64,000 bases of DNA from Cellulomonas sp. ES6 (GTDB taxonomy: Bacteria > Actinomycetota > Actinomycetes > Actinomycetales > Cellulomonadaceae), in contig NZ_CP125655.1 of assembly GCF_030053835.1 (NCBI RefSeq), positions 1,550,001-1,614,000 of the forward strand, read 5' to 3'. The notes under the pieces were generated by a model. The model ran no database searches. It saw only the letters and a program-made list of their open reading frames with translations, and was not told the DNA's origin. Positions 17,980-25,897 of this stretch are shown here, in pieces. The position numbers and the translations under genes were made by a program. Numbering within the stretch: position 1 is the stretch's first letter; each line of letters starts with the position of its first letter.

Positions 17980-18726
17980 ATGACCGACACCACGCTCGAC
18001 AGCACCGGCACCTCCACCCCCACCGTCGTGCTCGTGCACGGCGCGTTCGCCGACTCCTCCAGCTGGAACGACGTGATCGCCCGGCTGCGCCAGGACGGCT
18101 ACCCCGTGCTCGCCGTCGCCAACCCCCTGCGCTCCCTCGACGGCGACGCCCGGTTCCTGCGCGACGTCCTGGACAGCATCGACGGCCCGATCGTCCTGGC
18201 CGGCCACTCCTACGGCGGCACCGTCATGAGCGAGGCCGCCGACGGCCACCCCGGCGTCCGGGCGCTCGTGTACGTCGCGAGCTTCCTGCTCGAGGAGGGC
18301 GAGAGCACCGGCGAGCTCGCCGGCCGCTACCCCGGCAACGAGCTCGGCGGCGCGCTGCGGCCCGTGCCCGTGCGCACCCCCGACGGGCGCACCGTCGACG
18401 ACCTCTACATCCAGCTCGACAAGTTCGGGCCGGTGTTCGCCGGCGACGTCCCGGCGGACGTCGCGTCCGTCATGGCCGTCACCCAGCGGCCGATCATCGG
18501 CGAGGCGCTCGCCGACAAGGCGACCAAGGCCGCCTGGAAGACGATCCCGTCGTGGACGCTCGTCACCCTCGCCGACCTGGCCGTCCCGGCGGAGGCGCAG
18601 CGGTTCATGGCGTCGCGGGCGTCGTCCCACGCCGTCGAGGTGGACGCGTCGCACGCGGTCACCGTGTCGCAGCCCGGCGTCGTGGCGGAGCTGATCGAGG
18701 AGGCGGCGCGGGCGACCGCGCGCTGA
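17980..18726 (+). CDS. Alpha/beta hydrolase
   Basis: Predicted cytoplasmic esterase or lactonase-like alpha/beta hydrolase of 248 residues. VVLVHGAFADSSSW gives the oxyanion-hole region, GHSYGG the nucleophile elbow with S77, and VDASHAVTVSQP the catalytic histidine region. The ATG at 17980 follows GAGAGGA. It is divergent from the GntR regulator, which probably controls it. The substrate is not evident; relatives are annotated as esterases, haloperoxidase-like or MhpC-like hydrolases. Confidence 0.88.
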   Translation: MTDTTLDSTGTSTPTVVLVHGAFADSSSWNDVIARLRQDGYPVLAVANPLRSLDGDARFLRDVLDSIDGPIVLAGHSYGGTVMSEAADGHPGVRALVYVASFLLEEGESTGELAGRYPGNELGGALRPVPVRTPDGRTVDDLYIQLDKFGPVFAGDVPADVASVMAVTQRPIIGEALADKATKAAWKTIPSWTLVTLADLAVPAEAQRFMASRASSHAVEVDASHAVTVSQPGVVAELIEEAARATAR

Positions 18727-18769
18727 GCCCTCGCGTGCAGGGCGGCGCCCTCGGGCGCTCCGGCCCGGA

Positions 18770-19243
18770 TCAGTCCGGGGCGGGGCGGCCGGGGGCGTCG
18801 CCGGTCGGCGCGGCACCGAGCTTCCGCAGCATCACGGCCAGGGCCGTCAGCTCGTCGTCGTCGAGCACCGCGAACAGCTCGTCCGTCGCGCGCTCGTAGC
18901 TGGCGACCCACGCGCTCGCCAGGTCGGCGCCGTCGGGGGTGACGTGCAGCAGCACGGACCGCCGGTCGTCGGCGCTCGGCCGGCGCTCGAGCAGCCCGTC
19001 GCGGACGAGCCCGTCGACCAGCGTCGAGGCCGTGCCCTGCGCGATGCCGACCGCGTGCGCGAGCTCGGTGAGGCGGACCGGCTGCGACCGGGCCACCTCG
19101 ACCACCAGGCGTGACCGCGGCGTCGACACGCCGTGCCCGCCCAGCCGCTCGTCCAGGCGCCGCACCAGCACCTTGGCCGTGCGGCTGAACTCGTCCGCCA
19201 CCTCGGCGGCCGTCACCGTCGCTCTCCTGCGTGCCATCGGCAC
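18770..19243 (-). CDS. MarR-family transcriptional regulator
   Basis: Winged-helix regulator of 157 residues: LTELAHAVGIAQGTASTLVD recognition helix, then the wing DGLLERRPSADDRRSVLL with the conserved DxRR, and a C-terminal dimerisation helix. The GTG at 19243 follows a GGGAGG site; ATG 19237, two codons later, is equally possible. Divergent from the epimerase gene, with a TACAT/ATGTA dyad between. Confidence 0.9.
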   Translation of the reverse strand: MPMARRRATVTAAEVADEFSRTAKVLVRRLDERLGGHGVSTPRSRLVVEVARSQPVRLTELAHAVGIAQGTASTLVDGLVRDGLLERRPSADDRRSVLLHVTPDGADLASAWVASYERATDELFAVLDDDELTALAVMLRKLGAAPTGDAPGRPAPD

Positions 19244-19278
19244 CGCCCCTCCCTTGACGAGCCGATCCTACGGCGGGT

Positions 19279-19296
19279 TACATAGATCTCGATGTA
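19279..19296. promoter_or_regulatory. Probable MarR operator
   Basis: Inverted repeat TACAT-8-ATGTA in an AT-rich patch, unusual for this genome, between the divergent MarR and epimerase genes. Confidence 0.6.
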
Positions 19297-19385
19297 TTGA
19301 TACCGAACTGTTTGGTGTCGATGCGGTCCCGGGTGGTGCCGTCGCGCGACCGCAGCCCACGCAGGTCGATCGGAGAGGACCAGCC

Positions 19386-20366
19386 ATGAGGATCTTCGTC
19401 ACCGGAGGCAGCGGCTTCGTCGGGGGCGCGCTCGTGCGCCGCCTCGTCGCCGAGGGCCACCAGGTCACCGCCCTCGCACGGTCGGAATCCAGCGCCCAGC
19501 GGGTCCGCGCGGCCGGCGCCGTCGCGCTGCACGGGGACCTCGCCGACCTGGCGGACGCGGCCGGCGCCGAGTGGCTCGCACGCCTCGCCGACGTCGACGC
19601 CGTCGTGCACACGGCCGCGCACATGGAGTTCTGGGGGCCGGACGCCCTGTTCGAGCGCCTCAACTACGCACCCACCGTCGCGCTGCACGCCGCCGCCGTC
19701 GCTGCCGGAGTGCGCCGCTTCGTCCTCGTCAGCGCCGCCTCCGTCTCCACCGGCAGCCAGCGCCGCCCGGTCGTCGACGAGACGACCCCCGAGGGCCGGC
19801 CCAACATCGCGTACAGCAGGGTCAAGCTCGCGACCGAACGCGCCCTCCTCGCCGCGCCGGCGGGGAGCACCGAGCTCGTGATCCTGCGGCCGCCGTTCAT
19901 CTGGGGGCGCGGGATGGCGACGATCGACGGCTTCGTCGAGGCGGCGCGAACGGGCCGGTTTGCCTGGATCGACCACGGCCGCCACACCGTCGACATGGTC
20001 CACGTCGACAACCTCGTCTCCGCCCTGGCTCTGGCGCTGACCCGCGGGCGGGCGGGCGGCATCTACCACGTGACCGACGGCGCACCGGGGCCGATCCGCG
20101 AGTTCCTGGTGCCGCTGCTGGCGACGCAGGGCATCGACGTGTCGGGGAGCCGCAGCGTCCCGCTCGCGGTGGCCGCGCCCCTTGCCGCCGTGCTGGACCG
20201 CGCGGCGCGGGTGCTGCGGCGGCGCACCGCTCCCCCGCTGACGAACTGGCTGGTGAGCTTCACGGGGCGCGACCGGGCATACGACATCACGGCTGCGCGG
20301 AGGGAGCTCGGGTACGTGGCGGGGGTGACGTTGGAGCAGGGGCTCGCGGGGATGACTTCCGCGTGA
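19386..20366 (+). CDS. NAD-dependent epimerase/dehydratase (extended SDR)
   Basis: Rossmann-fold extended short-chain dehydrogenase of 326 residues. Nucleotide-binding VTGGSGFVGGALV starts at residue 5 and the catalytic YSRVK pair is Y143/K147. The ILRPPFIWGRG and VHVDNLVSALALAL blocks resemble 3-beta-HSD-like or sugar-nucleotide epimerases. ATG at 19386 follows GGAGAGGA. Divergent from and probably repressed by the MarR protein. Substrate unknown. Confidence 0.88.
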   Translation: MRIFVTGGSGFVGGALVRRLVAEGHQVTALARSESSAQRVRAAGAVALHGDLADLADAAGAEWLARLADVDAVVHTAAHMEFWGPDALFERLNYAPTVALHAAAVAAGVRRFVLVSAASVSTGSQRRPVVDETTPEGRPNIAYSRVKLATERALLAAPAGSTELVILRPPFIWGRGMATIDGFVEAARTGRFAWIDHGRHTVDMVHVDNLVSALALALTRGRAGGIYHVTDGAPGPIREFLVPLLATQGIDVSGSRSVPLAVAAPLAAVLDRAARVLRRRTAPPLTNWLVSFTGRDRAYDITAARRELGYVAGVTLEQGLAGMTSA

Positions 20367-20472
20367 GCCCGCGTCGCGACCATCCATGAAGGAGGAGCGC
20401 TCAAGGGTCACCTCGCAGCGCACATCCCCGACGGGCCATCGGCGAGCCTGCCTCGCTGCTAGCGTCCCGAGC

Positions 20473-21348
20473 GTGCCCGTCGGCGGATACCTCCACGTCA
20501 ACCGATCGAACTGGGACAGCCGCGCGCCGGTCCACGCGCAGGGCTACGGGATCGAGGCGCTGCTCGCCGACCCGCAGCGCCTCTCGAGCGTCGTCGAGTT
20601 CGACCGTCCGCGCCTCGGAGACATCGCGGGCCTGGACGTCGTCCACCTGCAGTGCCACATCGGCACCGACACGCTGAGCCTCGCCCGACTCGGCGCGAGC
20701 GTCACCGGCGTCGACCTCTCCGGGGCGTCGCTCGACGAGGCGCGGCGGTTGGCCCAGCGCGCAGGGGCGGAGATCGAGTACGTCGAATCCGACGTGTACG
20801 CCGCGCCGCGGGCTTTGGGCAGCCGCCGCTTCGACGTCGTCTACACCGGCATCGGCGCCATCTGCTGGATGCCGAGCATCCGCCGGTGGGCGCAGACCGT
20901 CGCCGACCTGCTGCGCCCGGGTGGCCGACTGTTCGTCCGCGATGGCCATCCGGTGCTGCTGTCGACTCTCGCGATGGCGGTGGGCGCCGAGCACGTCGAT
21001 CGCGAGCAGCAGCCATGGATCACTACGCCGGGCACGCTCACGCCCGGGCTCGAGCTCCCCTACTTCGAGCAGGCCGAACCTCTCGTCTGGACCGACGAGT
21101 CCAGCTACGCCGGCAGCGGCAAGGTCGCGCAACCGCGATCCATGGAGTGGAACCACGGACTCGGCGAGATCGTCACGGCGGTGCTCGAGGCAGGCCTGGA
21201 GCTGACGTCCCTGACCGAACACGACAGCGTGCCGTGGGATGCCCTCCCCGGGCTGCTGGTACTGGACGAGCAGATCGGTGAGTACCGCCTTCGCGACCGC
21301 CCTGAGCGGCTCCCGGCGACGTTCACGCTGACCGCTCGGCGACGCTGA
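20473..21348 (+). CDS. SAM-dependent class I methyltransferase
   Basis: Predicted methyltransferase of 291 residues. Motif I (VVHLQCHIGTDTLSLARLGA) binds S-adenosylmethionine and is followed by VTGVDLSGASLDEAR and LRPGGRLFVRDGHP. The GTG at 20473 has TAGCGT seven bases upstream, matching a leaderless transcript; longer in-frame starts lack a site. It stands alone at the left border of the island. Target molecule unknown. Confidence 0.86.
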   Translation: MPVGGYLHVNRSNWDSRAPVHAQGYGIEALLADPQRLSSVVEFDRPRLGDIAGLDVVHLQCHIGTDTLSLARLGASVTGVDLSGASLDEARRLAQRAGAEIEYVESDVYAAPRALGSRRFDVVYTGIGAICWMPSIRRWAQTVADLLRPGGRLFVRDGHPVLLSTLAMAVGAEHVDREQQPWITTPGTLTPGLELPYFEQAEPLVWTDESSYAGSGKVAQPRSMEWNHGLGEIVTAVLEAGLELTSLTEHDSVPWDALPGLLVLDEQIGEYRLRDRPERLPATFTLTARRR

Positions 21349-21590
21349 CCCGTATCCCACCCGCGACATGGCTGCCACCAATGTCGACGAAGACCGGTAC
21401 CCGGACAGGACGTCGCAGAACCCATGCCGCTCCGACCTGCGACAACAGCCATGTCCGCTGGCTCGGCTTCGCCTGAGTGGCTTCGAGGCGACTAGACATG
21501 CTTTGGGAGCTCGATCTTGGGCTGTGGACAACGCGCGGAACGGCGAAACTACATGCGGGTAGTTCGTCGAGTGACCTCTGTCCGGGGTGC

Positions 21591-21611
21591 TCGCTGACCG
21601 CACGCTGACCA
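21591..21611. other. Left copy of island-border repeat (att/arm-site-like)
   Basis: CGCTGACCGCACGCTGACC (two CGCTGACC units three bases apart), matched at 31758-31778 with a single difference. The pair brackets the low-GC island. Sequences of this kind are common at the ends of tyrosine-recombinase-mobilised elements, but no integrase gene remains here. Confidence 0.5.
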
Positions 21612-21632
21612 CGGCGCCTCTGCATGGGTGCC

Positions 21633-22277
21633 CTAGGCGGGCTCGATGGTTAAGACGCCTTCGAGACACTGCTCGAGCGCCGCCTCACTCACCAGTGCAT
21701 GCCCGCTAGCTCCCCATTTCTCGCCCCAGCTGTTTCTCACGCAGACAAGCAGCTCTCCGTCCGCCAGTCCGGCGGGCAGGTGCGGACCAGAGACCCGCGC
21801 AATCCCGACCGCAGCCACAGCATGCCGTGCCACTCCGGGCCCATCAGGCAAGACAAGTCCCGTTCCATGAAGGAACGAGTTGGTGACGCGGAGCAGAAGG
21901 ACCGGCCACCGCCCGGACTCAAGAGCACGTCGGATCTCATCGATGCCGGCCCCCCGGACTACATGTGCCCGAACGTTTGGCCCGACAACAGCGGCGGGAG
22001 GCCCGTACGACGGGTCGGCCTCGTCGACGCCCGCGTCGTACGGCCACTGCGCTTCGGGGGGCTGTCCGTCGTCGAGCAGGGCAGAACTTGCTGCCCCCAC
22101 GTTGCCACGGCCCCCCGGGTGGTTCCCGCTAGCCCAGTGCAAGTACTCCGCACTATGGGCCACCTGCGACTGGAACGTGTGCACGGCGGTGATCGCCATC
22201 GATAGGCATGTGCCACGCTGGCCTTGATCAGCGACGCCGGGAAACGATGAACGATTGTCGGCGATCCACTCGATCAT
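21633..22277 (-). CDS. Papain-like cysteine peptidase (family C1-like)
   Basis: Cytosolic papain-fold peptidase of 214 residues. The catalytic set is complete and in order: Q18 in DQGQRGTC, nucleophile C24, H152 in RHAVAAVG and N182 in RNSWGEKWG. SAEYLHWAS matches the papain SxxxL helix. There is no signal peptide and no propeptide, so the enzyme would be active as translated unless inhibited by another protein. Its ATG overlaps the stop of the upstream gene (ATGA at 22274-22277), whose product carries a chagasin-like inhibitor domain; the two are almost certainly co-produced. Last gene of the six-gene operon. Confidence 0.85.
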   Translation of the reverse strand: MIEWIADNRSSFPGVADQGQRGTCLSMAITAVHTFQSQVAHSAEYLHWASGNHPGGRGNVGAASSALLDDGQPPEAQWPYDAGVDEADPSYGPPAAVVGPNVRAHVVRGAGIDEIRRALESGRWPVLLLRVTNSFLHGTGLVLPDGPGVARHAVAAVGIARVSGPHLPAGLADGELLVCVRNSWGEKWGASGHALVSEAALEQCLEGVLTIEPA

Positions 22278-23368
22278 GCGACCCGCCTGGCCACGCGTGA
22301 CCGATGGGCCGCAATTTGTGACTCGGCGAACCCCTCCAACGAATGGGAGGGCGCGACCCTCACCGAGACTCCGAACTCATCAACCACACCATCGGGCTGC
22401 CAGGGACGCGCAAGGACTGCCTGGATGCGAGTCGAACCTGCCTCATCGGCTAGCATCACCAGTTCCCGCACCCCGCCTCCACCGACCATGTCACCACTAC
22501 TCGGCGCCAGGAACGTGTCGACTACCACCCGAAGCTCACACGGCACGGTGACGGCAGCCGAGACGGCGGGCTCACTTTCGAGCAACCGCCCACCATCCCA
22601 AACTGCCCCCTGCGGACCTAGCGCTGCCGTCGCCGGTTCGCGGAGTCGCCATTGATACCCGGTCGATGGGTTCTCGGGCAGCCGCACTCGGAGTTCGTCG
22701 CCGACCCGACAGACCGCTGCCAGGCCGTTTGAGCGCTGATCAAGCAGCACGAGATCGGCGCGGTTGTTGCCCTCGGGATGGTCGCCGGCCCGCAGTTCGC
22801 GCTTGATCGCCGCTGCGCCCGCGCGCAAGTAGTCATCCGCCGTCTGATGGTCCAGTCTCCTCAGGCTGACCAGTTGCCACACAGCGGCACTGAAACTCAC
22901 ATCGAGATCTCTCGCGAGCATGTAGGCCTGAGCCGCGGTCGGACTCGCCTGTCGGGCTACTCCCTGGCGGCGCAGAGCGCGGTTCACCGCCTGGAGCGGC
23001 ATCAGCAGGTTGCCCGCGAACACCTGGGCCGCGAGCTCATTCGCGCGCGCCTTCTCGATTGGGCCCCTCACGTCATCGGGGCCATCGAGATGGGACTCGT
23101 GACCCAACACGTGGTGCCCCAGCTCATGGGCTGCGGTATAGCGTTGAAGAGTCTCAGGGTGATTAGCGTTGACGACAATTCCGGTCGCGTCACCCTCGCG
23201 GAGATAGAAGCCGTACAGGCCCGCTCCGAGTGGCTTGCTCACGAGCCAGATACCTTCGTCCTGAACTATCTTGAAGACATCGATCGGCTCATCCCACGAG
23301 GTCTCCCGATGGGCAAGGAGCCGCTGCGCCTCCATTGAGGCCCGACCGAGTGCGGGACTAATTCGCAT
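22274..23368 (-). CDS. ImmA/IrrE metallopeptidase fused to a chagasin-like (I42) inhibitor domain
   Basis: Two-part cytosolic protein of 364 residues. Residues about 10-190 are an ImmA/IrrE-type zinc peptidase with HELGHH (H81, E82, H85) and EKARANELAAQVFAGNLLMP supplying the third ligand (about E111). Residues about 220-330 carry the three cysteine-protease-binding loops of chagasin-type inhibitors in order: NPSTGY (233-238), VGGGGV (295-300) and RPW (321-323). The ATG at 23368 follows AGGAG; a longer frame upstream overlaps the XRE gene and is rejected. It lies 34 bases after the XRE gene and overlaps the papain-like gene, so it plausibly senses a signal, cleaves the XRE regulator and restrains the peptidase (inference). 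Confidence 0.85.
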   Translation of the reverse strand: MRISPALGRASMEAQRLLAHRETSWDEPIDVFKIVQDEGIWLVSKPLGAGLYGFYLREGDATGIVVNANHPETLQRYTAAHELGHHVLGHESHLDGPDDVRGPIEKARANELAAQVFAGNLLMPLQAVNRALRRQGVARQASPTAAQAYMLARDLDVSFSAAVWQLVSLRRLDHQTADDYLRAGAAAIKRELRAGDHPEGNNRADLVLLDQRSNGLAAVCRVGDELRVRLPENPSTGYQWRLREPATAALGPQGAVWDGGRLLESEPAVSAAVTVPCELRVVVDTFLAPSSGDMVGGGGVRELVMLADEAGSTRIQAVLARPWQPDGVVDEFGVSVRVAPSHSLEGFAESQIAAHRSRVARRVA

Positions 23369-23402
23369 CGCTTTGCGCTCCTGTGCAGGCTTCGTAGGTC
23401 GG

Positions 23403-23822
23403 CTAGTCGACTGTGTCCGAACCAGCTTGCGGCGCTTGGCCGGCTCCCCGGAGGAACTCTGCGAACCGCAGCACCTGCTGCTTGTCAGATTCCGAGAGTG
23501 ATTTGGTCGCGCGGAAGAGCGCCGTCGTCGCGGGGTCATCGTGAGCAGCCCTGCCGAGTAGGCGGTCACCAGTGGTTCCGAATAGCTCGGCAAGTCGCTT
23601 CAGTTCGATACCAGTGACTCGACGACGGCCATTCTCGATTGCGCTCACTGCCGCGCGGGAGATGCCGAGAACCTCCGCCACGTCCGCCTGGCTGAGGCCG
23701 ACGTACAACCGGTCCGTGCGGATTCGTTCGGCAAGCGCCTGCTCATCGTCAACCGGATCGACGCTCGACGTGGCACTGTCCCGAGGTGCAGGCGTCTGCG
23801 AGTCTTCCCGCTTTTCGGTCAT
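23403..23822 (-). CDS. XRE-family helix-turn-helix regulator
   Basis: DNA-binding protein of 139 residues. Residues about 35-90 form an XRE domain (LSQADVAEVLGISRAAVSAI, IENGRRRVTG). An acidic, proline-rich N-terminal extension and a C-terminal helix (SLSESDKQQVLRFAEFLRG) flank it; the latter resembles the tail of XRE proteins paired with ImmA peptidases. The ATG follows AGGAGG. Directly upstream of the ImmA-type gene, as in ICEBs1-like and phage XRE/ImmA pairs, so it is probably the regulator cleaved by it. Confidence 0.9.
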   Translation of the reverse strand: MTEKREDSQTPAPRDSATSSVDPVDDEQALAERIRTDRLYVGLSQADVAEVLGISRAAVSAIENGRRRVTGIELKRLAELFGTTGDRLLGRAAHDDPATTALFRATKSLSESDKQQVLRFAEFLRGAGQAPQAGSDTVD

Positions 23823-23873
23823 CTGCGTCTCCCTCCTGTCGCGTTCCTGAGGTCTGGAGGATTCAATCGAGCG

Positions 23874-24314
23874 CTATTCAGGAACTAGCGCAACCGCAAG
23901 CGCTGCAGCCGCGTCGCCTTCATGACTGATGGTAAGACCCCAAATCCACGCATCCCCACCGTGAGGCCACGGCATCGTGCCGGCCGCAGCGACTGACGGT
24001 TCACCTCGCGCGTCGTGCACGATCTCGATCTGGTGCGCGGCGATACCTCTAAAACCCGTTCCAAGGGCCTTTACCACAGCTTCCTTGGCCGCCCAGCGGG
24101 CCGCCAATCGATCAGGGCGCCCGGCCGCATAGTTCCGCTCATCGGCGGTGAAACAGCGCTCGACCATTATGTCCCCCCCGCGACGCTCGACGAGCCGAAC
24201 GTACTGACGAATGCTCACCACGTCCCATCCGATGCGGAGCCGTTGCCCAGGCTTCAGGCCGAGGCGCTCGACCGCGCCAAGTACCTCCCGGGCAGACAGA
24301 CTCAACTCGCTCAT
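23874..24314 (-). CDS. AcpS-type 4'-phosphopantetheinyl transferase
   Basis: Predicted transferase of 146 residues that loads phosphopantetheine onto a carrier protein. The AcpS signatures are present: GWDVVSI with metal ligand D31, FTADERNY, WAAKEAVVKALGTGF with E78 in the KEA motif. An N-terminal extension of about 25 residues makes it longer than housekeeping AcpS (about 125). Its ATG overlaps the stop of the thymidylate-synthase-fold gene (ATGA). Since an acyl carrier protein opens the operon, that protein is its likely substrate. The main chromosomal AcpS is expected elsewhere. Confidence 0.85.
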   Translation of the reverse strand: MSELSLSAREVLGAVERLGLKPGQRLRIGWDVVSIRQYVRLVERRGGDIMVERCFTADERNYAAGRPDRLAARWAAKEAVVKALGTGFRGIAAHQIEIVHDARGEPSVAAAGTMPWPHGGDAWIWGLTISHEGDAAAALAVALVPE

Positions 24315-25183
24315 GTCGTCGATTCCGGCATCGCGAGATCGCTCATCGGCGCGCCAAGCGGTCGGGCAGAGAGCTCGATGGGCCTAGTCTCGCCAGCAAC
24401 GGACGACGCAGCACGGAGTAACTCTTTGCGTCGCGGCAGGATCGCGTCTGCGTGACTCGCAACGACCATGAGCTCACCGACGGCCTGGCCCGATTCGGTG
24501 GCAAGGAACGACAGAAGGCGCGCCAGGCCCAGGAAGTTCCCGTAAGCGCGGTCCTCGTAGGTGTGATTACGATACAGCGCGACCATCGAAACTGCACCAT
24601 GAAGGCTCGACAAGCTAATGTGTGCGAGGCATGGTCCGCCACGGGCCGGAGCCGCGGTGCCCCTCCCTCCTTGGAGCACCGCAGAGCCTCCGCTGCCCCC
24701 GACCGGCCCGTCCCGGTCGGGGGCGATGATCGGCATCTCGTACCGATTCTTGTAGTTGCGTTCCGCGCAAAGCACGTCGAGAACCTGCGCAAGCTGGTTG
24801 GTCGGCTTTCCGTCCGGGCTTGGGTAACTGACCAGTCGCCCGATGTACGTCCCCCATCCTGTCTTCCGCGAATGCCTGCGGGCGCCTTCGATCGCCTCCA
24901 CACGTTCGTAGAAGCGCTGCACAGCGCCAGGCCGCTCTGGCCGATAGAGCCCAATGGGGAAGATCGTGTTCGCCACGGTGTGCATCGTCTGAGCCCTGAA
25001 GTCCCTCTTACGTCGACTCTCTTCGGCGAGACGCGCCTCAATAGTGCGGCGAATGCCAACGTCTTCGTGGAGCGGGTCGGCGATGGTGACCGTGAGGTTC
25101 ACAAGTTCTCCAGTAGTCGCCAGCGCACTGTAGGCGCCGAGCCATGCGTCACCGATGTTGCCGGCGTCGACGTGAGTGCTCAT
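24311..25183 (-). CDS. Thymidylate-synthase-fold protein (divergent ThyA-like)
   Basis: Protein of 290 residues that I place in the ThyA fold by its C-terminal half: GGPCLAHISLSSL with the nucleophile-position cysteine C185, then VALYRNHTYEDRAYGNFLG and ARLLSFLATESG, GELMVVASHA, in the order of archaeal-type thymidylate synthases. The N-terminal half (HTVANTIFPIGLY, KTGWGTYIGRLVSYP) is unlike housekeeping ThyA. It could methylate or hydroxymethylate a pyrimidine nucleotide or act on a carrier-bound substrate. It is joined by 4-base overlaps to the carrier protein gene upstream and the AcpS gene downstream, so it should work with them. Function uncertain. Confidence 0.72.
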   Translation of the reverse strand: MSTHVDAGNIGDAWLGAYSALATTGELVNLTVTIADPLHEDVGIRRTIEARLAEESRRKRDFRAQTMHTVANTIFPIGLYRPERPGAVQRFYERVEAIEGARRHSRKTGWGTYIGRLVSYPSPDGKPTNQLAQVLDVLCAERNYKNRYEMPIIAPDRDGPVGGSGGSAVLQGGRGTAAPARGGPCLAHISLSSLHGAVSMVALYRNHTYEDRAYGNFLGLARLLSFLATESGQAVGELMVVASHADAILPRRKELLRAASSVAGETRPIELSARPLGAPMSDLAMPESTT

Positions 25184-25473
25184 GCGACGTCACCCTCCGG
25201 GCCGGCGGCGAGCTTCTCCACGACGAGCGTAACGAGGGCGTCGACGGTGGCGAACTGCTCGGGTGCGAGATCAGCGGGCCCGGGCAGGGGCACCCCAAAC
25301 CGGGCAGACACGCCTGCGAGTACGGCCTCGGCGGTCTTGCTCTCCAGTTCGTACATTTCGTCTCCACCGACCCCGCCGACCGCACCGTCGATGTCGCCTC
25401 GATCCACGCCTTCGACGTCGGCGAGTTCGTCCAAGATCGCCTCGCGGATGTCAGACCTGCTGATGGCTACCAT
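25180..25473 (-). CDS. Acyl-carrier-protein-like protein
   Basis: Small acidic protein of 97 residues with a carrier-protein pattern: helix I at residues 6-20, the putative phosphopantetheine serine S45 in ELESK (E replaces the usual D), then AEAVLAGVSARFGVPLP and FATVDALVTLVVEKL helices. First gene of the operon that also encodes its likely modifying enzyme (23874-24314). The ATG at 25473 follows AGAGGGGG. Peptidyl carrier function is an alternative. Confidence 0.78.
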   Translation of the reverse strand: MVAISRSDIREAILDELADVEGVDRGDIDGAVGGVGGDEMYELESKTAEAVLAGVSARFGVPLPGPADLAPEQFATVDALVTLVVEKLAAGPEGDVA

Positions 25474-25897
25474 CCGAACCCCCTCTTGGCGACAGCAATG
25501 CCATCACACTATGGTGGGAGCGTCAGCAAATCAAGCATCTCAACCGACCCGGGACCAGTGGACATCCAGGGACGGAAGAGCCCAGGCCGACACCGGCGTC
25601 GGGCGCCGAAGGCCTATGCGCGACCCCTCCCGCACCGTTGGCCCTCCGCCACGCACCTGTGGCGGGCTGCGCGACCTCGCAGTCCGACACGCCAGCTCAC
25701 ACGGGGGCACCCGAGAACGCACGGCTCAAGCAGGGCATATCCTGAGCCGAGGTGGCCGCTCCTGGCGTCGGCGCGCCCACAGCAGGTTGCCATGCGGCAG
25801 TCTCCGAGCGCCCCGAGGACCCGCTCGGATGAGTTCGGCACAGGCGCCGCTGTCATGCCCCGCAAGTACCCGTCCCCGTCCACCTGCGAGGAGAGCG
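25474..25897. other. Divergent intergenic region with possible promoters and transposase debris
   Basis: 424 bases between the minus-strand ACP operon and the plus-strand gene at 25898. Near the ACP end it has an imperfect dyad, CACTATGGTG (about 25506-25515), and a TAGTGT -10-like box on the minus strand. Near 25855 ATGCCCCGCAAGTACCCG encodes MPRKYP, the typical opening of IS3 OrfA proteins, then loses similarity. No complete gene seen. Confidence 0.4.

Noticed and set aside
21349..21590. Copy of the tRNA-Arg 3' end at the left island border
   Set aside because: Looked for and not found; only the CGCTGACC repeat is shared, so a classical attL/attR pair is not claimed.
24452..25897. N-terminal extension of the HMUDK-type gene on the plus strand
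   Set aside because: It runs antisense through the ThyA-like and ACP genes and lacks family residues; the ATG at 25898 has its own ribosome site.
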